The notes: generated by a model not told the origin, from the sequence alone. Counted from the stretch's first letter, positions 15,590 to 24,928 are shown. The stretch: 64,000 bases of DNA from Latilactobacillus sakei subsp. sakei DSM 20017 = JCM 1157 (GCF_002370355.1 NZ_AP017929.1:124001-188000); one strand, 5' to 3'. A program made the numbers and translations.

Positions 15590-17308
15590 TTAATCTTTTT
15601 GAACAACGACTGCATCCCCGAATAACGCTTGGGCCTGCTGCACAACTTCGTTAACTTCAGGCGCCGGTGCTTTTTCGGTCGTCGTCGTTGGTTGGTCCTC
15701 ATTATTATGACCTGAAACCGCATGATTTTGCAAATATTCTTTCCGGATTTCTGGCCAATTATCTTGCGGTACTAAGACCACTTTAAACGGATTGCCCGTT
15801 AAACGGTTTAACCCGTTTTCTAGAACCGTTAATAAATCCTGATCGTTATTAGCCCGTTCGAATAAAATTTCGTAGTTAAAAGCGACAACGACGCCACTTT
15901 GACTCGCTGCTACCGGTTCAGAAACCCGCATAATCGCTCGTTTGGTAACATCTAACATGTTTAATAAATCTGGCCAAACTTCTTTTAAGTTTTCTAAATT
16001 AGTCCGCGTCGCATCCGCAAGTACCGGATAAATCAACTTCCGGTTGACCTTCTTACTAATTTTCTTAGCTGGCTTAGGTTTTGCCTGTTGAACAGGCGCA
16101 CTTGGTCCGGCCGTTTCTAATTTCTGTAAGGCAGCTTGTAATTGAGCAACTTGTTGACTTAATTGGGTCACTTGCTCATTATCCGCTGGGGCTGAAACAT
16201 TGGCGCTAACGGCCGCAGGTGCCACTGGTTGTTGCGTCAAACGCACCGTTGCAACTTCCAAATAGATTTCTGGATGATTAGTGAACCGTAGTTGTTGTTG
16301 CGTTTCATTTAAAATATCGATCACCGTATACAATTGTTCAGCACTCAAGGCATCACTAAGTTGTTTGAAGTGTTCGTCCAATAGATCCATTTCATTAGCC
16401 ATTACCAATTCGGGTGCTTGTTGGTACATCAATAAATCACGTACATATTCAATTAGATCTTCAACAAACCGTTGTGCGTCTTTACCCTCAGCTAATATCT
16501 GTTGCAATAGTTGCAACGCTGCTTTAGGCGCGTGATCATGAATTGTTTGCACATAATCGGCTAATAAAGCTTCCGTCAAACTACCGGTCACATCCAACGC
16601 GTTTTCTAAAGTGACGTGGTTATCACTGAAGGATAAGACCTGATCCAAGATACTCAGTGCATCTCGCATCCCACCTTCAGCGGCTTTAGCAATCACTTTT
16701 AACGCAGCTGGATCGTAGGTCATTTCTTTTTGTTCTAAGATGTAAGCCATTCGTTTGAATAAATCAGCAGCCGTAATCCGCTTGAAGTTAAAGCGTTGGG
16801 TCCGCGAAATAATCGTGGCTGGCACCTTGTGAACTTCGGTCGTTGCTAAAATGAAGACCACGTTGGCTGGTGGTTCTTCCAATGTTTTCAACAGCGCATT
16901 AAACGCACCGGTGGATAACATGTGGACTTCATCAATAATATAAATTTTATAATCGGCTTGGGTTGGGGCATACTTCGCTTTATCCCGGATATCCCGAATT
17001 TCTTCAACCCCGTTATTTGAAGCCGCATCAATTTCAATCACATCATTTAACGCACCGGCAGTAATCGCCCGACACGTTTCACATTCATTACAAGGTTCAC
17101 CATCTTTTTGATAATGACAATTAATCGCCTTGGCAAAAATCTTCGCAGCGGACGTTTTCCCAGTCCCCCGCGGCCCCGTAAATAAATAGGCATGACTCGT
17201 TTGTTTTGTGATGATGGCGTTTTTTAATGTTTGGGTCATTGTTTCTTGCCCAACGACATCATCGAACCGTTGTGGCCGCCAAACCCGATATAAAGCTTGA
17301 TAGCTCAT
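15590..17308 (-). CDS. dnaX: DNA polymerase III subunits gamma/tau
   Basis: This 572-residue clamp-loader ATPase has Walker A GPRGTGKTSA near residues 45-54 and zinc cysteines CHYQKDGEPCNECETC. Its DEVHMLSTGAFNALLKTLEEP carries Walker B and the sensor, and an SRC-like ISRTQRFNFKRI carries the arginine finger. A Gln/Ala/Pro-rich linker (about residues 375-425) joins the tau C-terminal domain that contacts PolC. I see no obvious poly-A slippage signal. GGCGGAGG precedes the start. An extended -10 (TGCTAAAAT, 17366-17374) suggests its own promoter downstream of ffs. Confidence 0.97.
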   Translation of the reverse strand: MSYQALYRVWRPQRFDDVVGQETMTQTLKNAIITKQTSHAYLFTGPRGTGKTSAAKIFAKAINCHYQKDGEPCNECETCRAITAGALNDVIEIDAASNNGVEEIRDIRDKAKYAPTQADYKIYIIDEVHMLSTGAFNALLKTLEEPPANVVFILATTEVHKVPATIISRTQRFNFKRITAADLFKRMAYILEQKEMTYDPAALKVIAKAAEGGMRDALSILDQVLSFSDNHVTLENALDVTGSLTEALLADYVQTIHDHAPKAALQLLQQILAEGKDAQRFVEDLIEYVRDLLMYQQAPELVMANEMDLLDEHFKQLSDALSAEQLYTVIDILNETQQQLRFTNHPEIYLEVATVRLTQQPVAPAAVSANVSAPADNEQVTQLSQQVAQLQAALQKLETAGPSAPVQQAKPKPAKKISKKVNRKLIYPVLADATRTNLENLKEVWPDLLNMLDVTKRAIMRVSEPVAASQSGVVVAFNYEILFERANNDQDLLTVLENGLNRLTGNPFKVVLVPQDNWPEIRKEYLQNHAVSGHNNEDQPTTTTEKAPAPEVNEVVQQAQALFGDAVVVQKD

Positions 17309-17407
17309 TTAATGACCTCCGCCTTTCACCTAATCGTCCTATTGTTTAAAAAAACTACTTGTTCCATTTTAGCATATTTTACAGTATTTTTAGGGCCTAA
17401 GGGCACT

Positions 17408-17448
17408 AAAAAAGAGACTGCTCCAAAAATAATTTTAGCTTCAGTCTC
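17408..17448 (-). terminator. Rho-independent terminator between ffs and dnaX
   Basis: On the minus strand GAGACTG and CAGTCTC flank a 21-nt loop, followed by six Ts. It lies upstream of dnaX and downstream of the SRP RNA terminator, so it must end a separate short transcript. Confidence 0.7.
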
Positions 17449-17570
17449 CCTGCATCTTCTGAATCAACGTGCTTTTTCAGGCATATTGTTACGGTTAGCG
17501 GCGCCGCGCAAACAATCGACCTCGTCGCTTATTCACGCGACGAGGCTAATCCTATACAACATGACCACCT
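17449..17570 (-). ncRNA. Candidate small RNA between ffs and dnaX
   Basis: This stretch has no ORF but is rich in structure on the minus strand. It holds a perfect 9-bp hairpin CCTCGTCGC/GCGACGAGG, a 6-bp stem ATTGTT/AACAAT enclosing the palindrome GCGGCGCCGC, and then the terminator at 17408-17448. A weak TATAGG -10-like box lies at its 5' end. I cannot match it to a known RNA family. It could be a small RNA or a dnaX leader attenuator. Confidence 0.35.
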
Positions 17571-17587
17571 GAAACACACTAGGCACT

Positions 17588-17619
17588 AAAAAAGGATTAA
17601 GTCATATTGACCTAATCCT
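17588..17619 (-). terminator. Rho-independent terminator of the SRP RNA gene
   Basis: The stem AGGATTA/TAATCCT is followed by six Ts on the minus strand, about 20 nt after the 3' end of the SRP RNA helix. Confidence 0.8.
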
Positions 17620-17634
17620 GGTTAATTTCTAAAA

Positions 17635-17727
17635 AACTTAAGACACATGATAAAACAAACTTAGTGCTGCTTTCTTCCGAACCTGACACGATTCGTAGGC
17701 TCATCATTGTCTCAAGGCCTTACGGCA
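17635..17727 (-). ncRNA. ffs: Signal recognition particle RNA (small type)
   Basis: The minus strand contains the apical SRP core GTGTCAGGTTCGGAAGAAAGCAGCAC with the GGAA tetraloop-type segment. It is flanked by complementary arms CTTGAGACAATGAT and ATCATGTGTCTTAAG that form the long hairpin. This matches the 4.5S-type RNA that binds Ffh. It lies between tadA and dnaX, its conserved place in Bacillota. The exact ends are approximate. Confidence 0.93.
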
Positions 17728-17731
17728 ACTC

Positions 17732-18250
17732 TTATTCTACCCGATTAGGTTTAAAATTACCAGTTTTTTTCTTCTTTTTTCGTCGATTTTCCCGAATTTT
17801 TTTGAAAAAGGTCTGTAATAAGGCGGCACATTCAGCTTCGCGCACACCAGCCACCACTGTCGCTTGGTGATTAAACCGTTTGTCCGTCAAAAGATTCATC
17901 AAGGTACCGGTCACGCCGGCTTTTGGATCGCTGGCGCCAAAATAAACGTTTGGAATCCGACTGTTGATAATGGCCCCGGCACACATCGGACAGGGTTCTA
18001 ACGTTACAAAAATCGCCGTGTCTTCTAGGCGCCAACTCTTTTCAACCATACAAGCTTCTTGAATCGCGATGATCTCCGCGTGTAACGTTGCATCCTGTGC
18101 GTGTTCACGAATGTTGTGCCCCCGACCAATAATCTGGCCATCCTTCACGATGACCGCCCCAATCGGCACTTCACCAATAATCCGTGCCTGATTCGCTTCA
18201 TCAATTGCAACTTGCATCCACTGATCAATCTCAGTTTGTGTATATCCCAA
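17732..18250 (-). CDS. tadA: tRNA-specific adenosine deaminase TadA
   Basis: The enzyme converts A34 to inosine in tRNA-Arg(ACG). It shows the zinc-deaminase motifs HAEIIAIQ and PCPMCAGAI (CxxC) and the tRNA-recognising DPKAGVTGTLMNLL segment. The basic tail RENRRKKKKKTGNFK is longer than usual. The start is taken at TTG (18250), with AAAGGGG 8 nt upstream. The longer frame to 18274 would run into the terminator of the preceding gene. It is followed by ffs. Confidence 0.93.
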   Translation of the reverse strand: MGYTQTEIDQWMQVAIDEANQARIIGEVPIGAVIVKDGQIIGRGHNIREHAQDATLHAEIIAIQEACMVEKSWRLEDTAIFVTLEPCPMCAGAIINSRIPNVYFGASDPKAGVTGTLMNLLTDKRFNHQATVVAGVREAECAALLQTFFKKIRENRRKKKKKTGNFKPNRVE

Positions 18251-18272
18251 TTCACTAACCCCTTTACCAATC

Positions 18273-18321
18273 AAAAGAGTGTCCCTAAAACAAAAGACAT
18301 CTTTGTCCTAGAAACACTCTT
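18273..18321 (-). terminator. Rho-independent terminator after the 114-aa membrane protein gene
   Basis: AAGAGTGT and ACACTCTT arms flank an interior partial stem (AGGACAAAGA/TCTTTTGTTTT) with a short T-tail on the minus strand. Confidence 0.7.
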
Positions 18322-18330
18322 AGTCGTTTT

Positions 18331-18675
18331 TTATAGCCGTTCTTTGACTTTCGTCGCATAAGCCGTCAACGTTTGCCGTAAGTCTTCCATCATTTCTGGA
18401 ATATTATCGGTTTGTTCGCCTAGCTTATCCTTTAATTGGTTGAGCTTATCAGCCGCCCCTAATAAATTATTCACGTCTGCATCGGAAAGTTGATCAACCA
18501 ATTCCAATGCCTTTTGATTACCATGTAGTTTATCTTTGACAAAGTTTTTAACTGCCGAGCGTTTACGGTAGCGTTCAACTTTCTCGATGATTGCCTTAGA
18601 ACCAACGAAAGCAGCTGTTGCACCGACCCCCGCTGTGACACCAACACCAATTAGAATCTTATATCTCATTTTCAT
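18331..18675 (-). CDS. Membrane-anchored helical protein, unknown function
   Basis: This 114-residue protein has one N-terminal transmembrane helix (about residues 5-28, GVGVTAGVGATAAFVGS). An acidic/basic helical tail with heptad-like leucines follows (LNQLKDKLGEQ...MMEDLRQTL). AAGGAGG precedes the start. It recalls YtxH/apolipoprotein-like stress proteins by architecture only. No family is assigned. It lies between the methyltransferase and tadA and is closed by a terminator. Confidence 0.7.
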   Translation of the reverse strand: MKMRYKILIGVGVTAGVGATAAFVGSKAIIEKVERYRKRSAVKNFVKDKLHGNQKALELVDQLSDADVNNLLGAADKLNQLKDKLGEQTDNIPEMMEDLRQTLTAYATKVKERL

Positions 18676-18747
18676 TGTATCAACCTCCTTACACTATAGC
18701 CCTATTTTAGCATATCCCAGCCTGTTTGACGTCTTATCGGCTCAACA

Positions 18748-19353
18748 TTATTTTAACTTAATACTTTGTAAAATATAGTAGCCTTTATCCTTATGAATGA
18801 TTTGTACATTGCCAAAAGTATCCGCCATTAATTGCTTAGCTGAAGGTGCGCCTTGCTTCTTTTGAATCACGACGTCTAATTCACCATCTGGTAGCAAGTG
18901 ATCGTAGGCACCCTTCAAAATATTTTGAACAACTGCTTTGCCAGCTCGAATTGGTGGGTTCGTCAAAATCGCAGCGTATTGCGCCGTCACATTTTGATAT
19001 TCAGCTGATTCAAAGATTGCAACATTTTGGATTTGATTCAAATCGCAGTTTTTTTGTGCTAAGCCAAGCGCGCGTTCGTTAACATCGACCATGTCGATTT
19101 GACGCTCAGGTGCTAACTTAGCAAGTGTCATCCCGATTGGGCCGTAACCACAACCCATGTCTAAGATGGGACCTGCTGGCGTCTCGCTTAAATCAACGGC
19201 ATCTAACAATGCCCGTGAACCGTAATCCACAGTATTTTTGGAAAACACACCATTGTCAGTCGTGAACTTGAAATTAAAGCCCCGTAGTTCAAACGTCCAA
19301 TTTTTCTCAGCGTGTTCAACTTCCGGATTTTTTGAATAATAATAATCTGTCAT
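18748..19353 (-). CDS. Class I SAM methyltransferase, RsmC-like (YbxB)
   Basis: This 201-residue protein has the SAM motif ILDMGCGYGPIG near residues 62-73, an acidic VDVNERAL loop and the catalytic-type motif NPPIRAGK. These features are characteristic of RsmC-type guanine N2-methyltransferases acting on 16S rRNA. The short YbxB form lacks the N-terminal duplicated domain of E. coli RsmC. Its start lies 9 bp after mprF on the same strand, so cotranscription is likely. Confidence 0.88.
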   Translation of the reverse strand: MTDYYYSKNPEVEHAEKNWTFELRGFNFKFTTDNGVFSKNTVDYGSRALLDAVDLSETPAGPILDMGCGYGPIGMTLAKLAPERQIDMVDVNERALGLAQKNCDLNQIQNVAIFESAEYQNVTAQYAAILTNPPIRAGKAVVQNILKGAYDHLLPDGELDVVIQKKQGAPSAKQLMADTFGNVQIIHKDKGYYILQSIKLK

Positions 19354-19362
19354 TTAAGAACC

Positions 19363-21984
19363 TCATTTGTCTTGATTGTTAGTTAAGTTGCCGATTTGAA
19401 CAAAACGCATAAAATGACCTGCGAGTCCTTTTCGTTGTGGTGTCTCCGTCACTTTTTGGTTCACCACTAATAGAATTTGGAGCATCGTAAAGATAATTGA
19501 GGTCCGCTTTTGATAAGCAATGTATTTAGGAATCCACTTCGTCGTATATTTCTTCTTATACGTCCGTAAGCCTTGGAAGCCGTAGAAGTGATAGCCATAT
19601 TCATAAATCAAATGCGCGATTTTTTCTTCAATAAAACTGAATTCTGACGTCCCCACATTGGCCAGTGGCGCCATCCCTAAATTGAAGTACTCATAACCTT
19701 CTGCTTTGTTGTGTTCAAAAAGACTAATGAAAACTTCATCCATTATACCAGATGGCGCGTCTTTTCTGTGGCGCATGAGGTCAATACTTGAAACTTCTTT
19801 CGTCCCAGTTGGCATATCATTGGCAAAAGCCACAATCCGATGCTCTGGATCATAAATCACAGCGATGGCTGCCTGTTGTAAATAATTAGGATCGAAGAAG
19901 CCCAGTGAAAAGCCTTTTTCAACCCGCCCATCAAGCCAATCATCCGAAACGGCCTTCAATTCAGCCATTAAGTCATCTGAAAATGGTGGCGTCAATAATT
20001 CAAACTGATAACCTTCACGTTCAAATTTATTCATCAAGGCCCGCTCAGCACGGCGCTTCTTACCAACTAACGTAAAGTCAGCCAGCTTCACGTACCCTTC
20101 TTCACCAAACTTGATGAAATCAAACCCAATTTCATGTAATTGCATTGTTAACTCAGCGGAGATTTCATAGAACGCCAAATGACAATCAATCAAATCGGCT
20201 TCGCGCATCAATGCTTCAATCGCATCGATGAACTTGTCTGGATTTCCGACTGGTTCGCCCATCACAATCAAGCGATCCGCTTTTTTTCGGAATAACAAGA
20301 AGACTTGATCTTCGCCATCTTCTTGATAGAAGTAAACTGATTTGTCTTTTAGATAAGCCAAATGACTAACTTCATTGCCGCCGTATTCCGAAATCACCTT
20401 GCTAATGCGCGCTTCATCAAACGGTGTTGCGATCTTATGCCCACCACGACTTAGATAGCGGAAAACGATGAACAACGTTGCCGCTGCCACTAACAAGCCA
20501 ACAAACCCGACAAGCCAAATTCGTTCCGACGGGAATAATAACGCCGTTGGTACTGGTTTACGGTGATGCAAGTGTGGTGAGTTCGCGATTCCGACAAAAC
20601 TATATAGCAAGAAGACGCCGACAAAAATGGCACCATCGACGATTCGATCATTCCATGAGAATTCAATCTTTTCACGATAAAGTTCCCGTTTCAATAAAAG
20701 GCTAGCTAATAAGACAAGGATCAAGAAAACAGCCAACTTAATCGAGAAGTCACGCCATAGGGTATTGGCAATCGCAATCACCAATAAAATCATCAATGGC
20801 CAATAAACCCGTTTTACCCGGTTAGCAACCCCGCGTGCTAACCCTAGCATGACAAAGGCCACGATAATATTCGTCACCCGGTCTAGGAAAAAGAACGTGT
20901 AAGGATAAAGTTGACCGATCACGGTATTGGTAATCGCAAAGTTTGGCACAGTCGCTACTAATAGTAAAATAATCCCCGAAATATAGAGGAAAAAGACGAT
21001 AAAGTGGTGCGCGATTTTTTGCATAATCTGCCGTGGTAGGCCTTGAAGGTAGTGATTTAAGCGACTACCCGCATCGTGGGTAAATAAGCCAACCCCCACC
21101 AAGAATGGCATGATATAGTAGAACACCCGGTAGAATGATAACCAAACAACGGCATCAGCATTGCCAACACCAATCGCACTCAACCCAAAAATCATGAATA
21201 AATCAAACGTCCCTAAACCACCAGGCACCATCGAAATGACCCCAATGATGTTGGCAATCATGAATAATGGTAGAACTTGTAATAAGTCACCTTTGATTTC
21301 TAAGAAATAACCGATCAGCAAGAAGAAGCTGCCAGCAAAACCCCATTCAAAGAATGAGCCTGCCGTTAAGCGCAAAATCCGTTTAACGGATAAATCGCTA
21401 AAGAATGCCGCGTTCTTCAGACGAGTACTCCCGAGTAATACTGGGAAATAACAAGCCCCGCCGACTAACCATAACCAATAGTTGGCATAAATTTGACCAA
21501 TGCCAAAGCCAAAGATTAAGACGATACTAATTAAACACCAAATCGAAAGACCAGCTAATAAAAAGAGCGCAATCTTTGAAATTGCAATTAAGATTTCTTT
21601 TTGTGAGGCTTTTTTACCATAGAAGTTAGCCCGTAAACTAGCACCTAAAAAGCCCCCAAAGCCGGCGATATTCGTAAATGTATTAACAATCCACCCCGAT
21701 TTGACCTTATACCAAAACGAATACTCTTCTGGTAACAACTCCGCAATGACAAAGTCGTAATTGAGCATTGGTAATATCGCTAAAAAACCAATTACGAGCA
21801 TCGCTAGTAACGTTACCGGACTCTGCGTGGTCAAACTTGCGCGTAATTGTTCTCCGTTGAGATCTCGAAAAATACGACCGACTTCAAAGATCACAAATAC
21901 TAAGACTGATAAGATGAAGAGGCCTTTTAATAGTGTTAAATGGCGCTGGATTCCTTGATAAATGCGTCTACCCAAATTTTTCAT
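19363..21984 (-). CDS. mprF: Phosphatidylglycerol lysyltransferase / flippase MprF
   Basis: The 873-residue protein has a large N-terminal membrane domain (about 14 helices, residues 1-510). This synthesises or translocates lysyl-phosphatidylglycerol together with the C-terminal cytoplasmic DUF2156 domain (about residues 530-850). In that domain GEPVGN, FGEEGYVKL and GFQGLRTYKKKY are typical. It modifies membrane charge and gives resistance to cationic peptides. AGAGGAG precedes the start. It heads a unit with the RsmC-like methyltransferase. Confidence 0.95.
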   Translation of the reverse strand: MKNLGRRIYQGIQRHLTLLKGLFILSVLVFVIFEVGRIFRDLNGEQLRASLTTQSPVTLLAMLVIGFLAILPMLNYDFVIAELLPEEYSFWYKVKSGWIVNTFTNIAGFGGFLGASLRANFYGKKASQKEILIAISKIALFLLAGLSIWCLISIVLIFGFGIGQIYANYWLWLVGGACYFPVLLGSTRLKNAAFFSDLSVKRILRLTAGSFFEWGFAGSFFLLIGYFLEIKGDLLQVLPLFMIANIIGVISMVPGGLGTFDLFMIFGLSAIGVGNADAVVWLSFYRVFYYIMPFLVGVGLFTHDAGSRLNHYLQGLPRQIMQKIAHHFIVFFLYISGIILLLVATVPNFAITNTVIGQLYPYTFFFLDRVTNIIVAFVMLGLARGVANRVKRVYWPLMILLVIAIANTLWRDFSIKLAVFLILVLLASLLLKRELYREKIEFSWNDRIVDGAIFVGVFLLYSFVGIANSPHLHHRKPVPTALLFPSERIWLVGFVGLLVAAATLFIVFRYLSRGGHKIATPFDEARISKVISEYGGNEVSHLAYLKDKSVYFYQEDGEDQVFLLFRKKADRLIVMGEPVGNPDKFIDAIEALMREADLIDCHLAFYEISAELTMQLHEIGFDFIKFGEEGYVKLADFTLVGKKRRAERALMNKFEREGYQFELLTPPFSDDLMAELKAVSDDWLDGRVEKGFSLGFFDPNYLQQAAIAVIYDPEHRIVAFANDMPTGTKEVSSIDLMRHRKDAPSGIMDEVFISLFEHNKAEGYEYFNLGMAPLANVGTSEFSFIEEKIAHLIYEYGYHFYGFQGLRTYKKKYTTKWIPKYIAYQKRTSIIFTMLQILLVVNQKVTETPQRKGLAGHFMRFVQIGNLTNNQDK

Positions 21985-22070
21985 TTTAGTCTCCTCTTGA
22001 TAATGAGATACCTTAATTATAAGCTATCCAACAGAAAAACTCAGCAAAATGACAATTATGTTAGTTACAT

Positions 22071-22706
22071 CTAACGCACATTAATTCGTAAAGCACTCAT
22101 AATGACTAACGTCTGGGCAGAGCTGACGGTTGCGCCACGCAATAAATCGAGTGAGAAAACTGCCTTTTCAAAAGTATTCTGACTCAAATCAAACTGTTTT
22201 AAATTAGTCCCCGTCAAATCAATCCCGTTCAAATCATTACCGCTCATCGTCAACCACTGCCAGTCGACATATTCAAACGCCACTTCTTGTAGCGAGCATT
22301 CTTCAAAATCCACATGTCGGATTCGTGTTTGGTTGAACCCCGCATAATCCAGTTTGCAAGCAACAAAGCGGACATCCCGCAAACCAGCTTCGGCAAAATC
22401 AGCCCCGACTAACTGGCAGCCTTCAAAAGCCACTCGCTGAAAAGTATTGCCGATAAACGAACAGTTTAATAACGCGCAATGCTCAAAAAAAACGTCTTGA
22501 AAATCACAATTATCAAACGTCACCTGTTCAAATTGCACATTTTTAAAGTGGCTGCCCTTGAAATAGGCCATATTAATTGTGACTTCTTTTAACGGCATCT
22601 CAGTAATTAACTGATTTTCATAGGCTTCATCCGTTTCAAAATATGCTTCCTGGTAGGGACTTAAAGTTGCCATTAAAATCGGTGCTTGTGCTTTTTTTAC
22701 TGTCAT
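22071..22706 (-). CDS. Pentapeptide-repeat protein
   Basis: This protein of about 211 residues has a central block (residues about 50-185) of tandem pentapeptides of the A(D/N)LXX/FXXCXF type, such as VTFDNCDF, CALLNCSF, QLVGADF and TNLKQFDL. They form a right-handed quadrilateral beta helix. Some proteins of this family mimic DNA and protect gyrase, but that cannot be inferred here. The third of three consecutive ATGs is chosen because AGAGGAG lies about 8 nt upstream. It lies after the nuclease-gene terminator on the same strand. Confidence 0.88.
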   Translation of the reverse strand: MTVKKAQAPILMATLSPYQEAYFETDEAYENQLITEMPLKEVTINMAYFKGSHFKNVQFEQVTFDNCDFQDVFFEHCALLNCSFIGNTFQRVAFEGCQLVGADFAEAGLRDVRFVACKLDYAGFNQTRIRHVDFEECSLQEVAFEYVDWQWLTMSGNDLNGIDLTGTNLKQFDLSQNTFEKAVFSLDLLRGATVSSAQTLVIMSALRINVR

Positions 22707-22725
22707 CATCATTTCTCCTCTAATT

Positions 22726-22765
22726 AAAAAAGATCGGCAGTCAAACTTGGTTGCCAATCTTTTTT
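22726..22765 (-). terminator. Rho-independent terminator after the nuclease gene
   Basis: The stem AAGATTGGCA/TGCCGATCTT is followed by a T-run on the minus strand, next to the nuclease stop codon. The reverse orientation also has a T-run. Confidence 0.75.
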
Positions 22766-22770
22766 AATTA

Positions 22771-23568
22771 CTATTTTGTATAACGATTGCCCGGGTAATA
22801 ATCGGCAACCTTCATTGTTTGATCAACACGACCACGGCCGGTTGCATAATCGAACTGCATCTTTGGCTCAACATTCCAAACATAGGCGTTAAAATTCAAT
22901 GTCTTATCTGTTGAAATTGCTTGTACCCAATAACCACGTGGCATCAATTCTGATCCGCGGAAAACAGTCGTCACTTGATAAATCACTTTTTTATGCCGAA
23001 TTAAAGCTTGGCGAACCTGATCTTCAAAAATCTGCATCGTCCGCTGGTTACTGAATTCGGTTTGGGTGGCTAAATTCTTAGGATTGTCACTACTGCCCAA
23101 TTGTCCCTTCTTAAAAATACCATCTTCATCGAAGTTAAAAGATATTGCATAGGCAATCAGATGACCACGATTCTGAGGTATTACTCGGTGGCCATCAATC
23201 ATCACGGGCTGGTTATGCCAGCCGGTTGGCCGCCAATTTTGGCGTTCACGTGTATTGGAACGTCCCAACGTATCATGTGATAAATAAGCTGTATTGGTTG
23301 TCGTCCGATTCAAATCGTCTAACGCCCCATATTTAATCCGTTCGGTTTGCCATTGGCGCACATCTAACGTCGGTTTGTTATGGTTAACAACCAGATATGG
23401 CTTATCACCACTTTTAAACGTCTTATTCGCTAAAATGGTCGTTGTTTTTGTTTGCTTGTGAGTCGTCGTTGTTTGTGTCGGTTTATGGGTCGTTGTTTGT
23501 TCAGCCTGACAGCCCGCTAATACAAGTGCTAATAGCGCAACAACGCCAATGAATCGTTTTTTAAACAT
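22771..23568 (-). CDS. DNA/RNA non-specific endonuclease lipoprotein (EndA-like)
   Basis: The 265-residue protein has a lipobox (LVLAGC, Cys at residue 20) and a Thr/His/Lys-rich linker, then the beta-beta-alpha-metal nuclease domain. The catalytic motif reads NRGHLIAYAISF (family DRGH), followed by NLATQTEFSNQR, where the Asn ligand is expected. The D-to-N change in DRGH is worth noting, though the histidine base is kept. It resembles streptococcal EndA, which degrades extracellular DNA or acts in uptake. Its start overlaps the end of the MATE gene by 8 bp, so it is translationally coupled. Confidence 0.87.
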   Translation of the reverse strand: MFKKRFIGVVALLALVLAGCQAEQTTTHKPTQTTTTHKQTKTTTILANKTFKSGDKPYLVVNHNKPTLDVRQWQTERIKYGALDDLNRTTTNTAYLSHDTLGRSNTRERQNWRPTGWHNQPVMIDGHRVIPQNRGHLIAYAISFNFDEDGIFKKGQLGSSDNPKNLATQTEFSNQRTMQIFEDQVRQALIRHKKVIYQVTTVFRGSELMPRGYWVQAISTDKTLNFNAYVWNVEPKMQFDYATGRGRVDQTMKVADYYPGNRYTK

Positions 23569-24928
23569 CCTGTGACTCCTTTTCTAAGGTTTGTTTAGCT
23601 GCCCGTCGTTTCAATTGTTGCATCGTCTTGAAATATGAGCTCAATAGCACTAAGCATGAGCCAATCCAGGCAAGCGGGTTAGCCATGCTGGCACCGGTGA
23701 AGCCCAACATGCGGACTAAGATAATCCCGGCAAAGATCCGCATAAATAATTCTGCAATCCCCGCCAATGTTGGGATAAAACTTTGCCCCAGACCTTGTAA
23801 GGTATAGCGAATCGCAAATAAGATTGCCAAGATAAAGTAACTACTACTATTAAAGCGGAAGTAGATTTGAGCCAAGGCGGTAACTTGCGGTTGTTGATCG
23901 CCGATGAAAAGGTTAACCAATGGCCGACCGAAGATAATAATTAGCGCGCCCATCACTAAACTAAAAATAATCGAGACCGTTAATGTTTGACGGACCCCTT
24001 TACTAATTCGACCATATTCGCGTGCACCATAGTTTTGCGCAGCGTAAGTTGCCAAAGCAATCCCAAATGAGTTCCCAACTTGGGTTGCTAATTGATCAAT
24101 CTTACCAGCTGCGGTGTAGGCCGCCACGGCACTGGCACCTAACGTATTAAGCATAATTTGTAAGACGATTGAACCAATCGCAATAATTGATGATTGGAAT
24201 CCCATCGGTAAGCCGACCTTTAAATGGTCCGTAATATCCTTTTTAGTAATCTTAAAATCCTTACGACGCAACACAAGGATTGGAATGCGCCGATAGATAT
24301 ACACTAGACATAAAATAGCCGCAATAATTTGCGCAGAAACTGTCGCATAGCCGGCGCCTTCAACACCCATGTGTAATCCCAAAATAAAAATAAAGTCAAA
24401 TAAGATATTGACGATTACCCCAATCACAAGGAAAAATAATGGTGTCCGACTATCACCCAGTGCGCGAATAATGTTAGATAACAGGTTAAAGGCCATCGAA
24501 GCAAAGATCCCCGCAAAAATAATCGTGATAAATTTCTGCGCATCAACGATAATGCTTGCCGGCGTCTTCATGATGACTAAGATATGCCGGGCAAAGATAA
24601 CGCTAATAACCGTTAAGATGAGCGTAATCACGGCACTAATCACAATGCTCGTGGCAAAACTGCGCTTGACACCCTTATAATCTTGGGCGCCATAGCGCTG
24701 CGCCGTCATGATAGACAGCCCCGCAGTCGTCCCAGTACAAAAGCCAATAATTAACATGTTTAAACCGCCGGTAGAGCCCACTGCTGCCAACGCATTGACC
24801 CCAATTGTCCGACCTACGATTAGCGTGTCAATAACACTATACAGTTGCTGGAAGATGTTCCCAATCAATAATGGTCCCGTAAACATTATAATTAACTTCA
24901 GCGGATTTCCCTTTGTTAAATCATGCAT
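23561..24928 (-). CDS. MATE family efflux transporter
   Basis: The 455-residue protein has twelve predicted membrane helices in two halves. Its pattern matches DinF/NorM-type Na+/H+-coupled multidrug exporters (LIIMFTGPLLIGNIFQQLYSVIDTLIVGRTIG at the N-terminus, AAYTAAGKIDQLA in the middle). GGAGG lies 9 nt before the ATG. It is cotranscribed with the nuclease lipoprotein. Substrates cannot be predicted from sequence. Confidence 0.93.
   Translation of the reverse strand: MHDLTKGNPLKLIIMFTGPLLIGNIFQQLYSVIDTLIVGRTIGVNALAAVGSTGGLNMLIIGFCTGTTAGLSIMTAQRYGAQDYKGVKRSFATSIVISAVITLILTVISVIFARHILVIMKTPASIIVDAQKFITIIFAGIFASMAFNLLSNIIRALGDSRTPLFFLVIGVIVNILFDFIFILGLHMGVEGAGYATVSAQIIAAILCLVYIYRRIPILVLRRKDFKITKKDITDHLKVGLPMGFQSSIIAIGSIVLQIMLNTLGASAVAAYTAAGKIDQLATQVGNSFGIALATYAAQNYGAREYGRISKGVRQTLTVSIIFSLVMGALIIIFGRPLVNLFIGDQQPQVTALAQIYFRFNSSSYFILAILFAIRYTLQGLGQSFIPTLAGIAELFMRIFAGIILVRMLGFTGASMANPLAWIGSCLVLLSSYFKTMQQLKRRAAKQTLEKESQDV

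Noticed and set aside
15590-17308. Programmed frameshift in dnaX giving separate gamma and tau
   Set aside because: No AAAAAAG-type slippery heptamer with a following stem was seen in the linker region.
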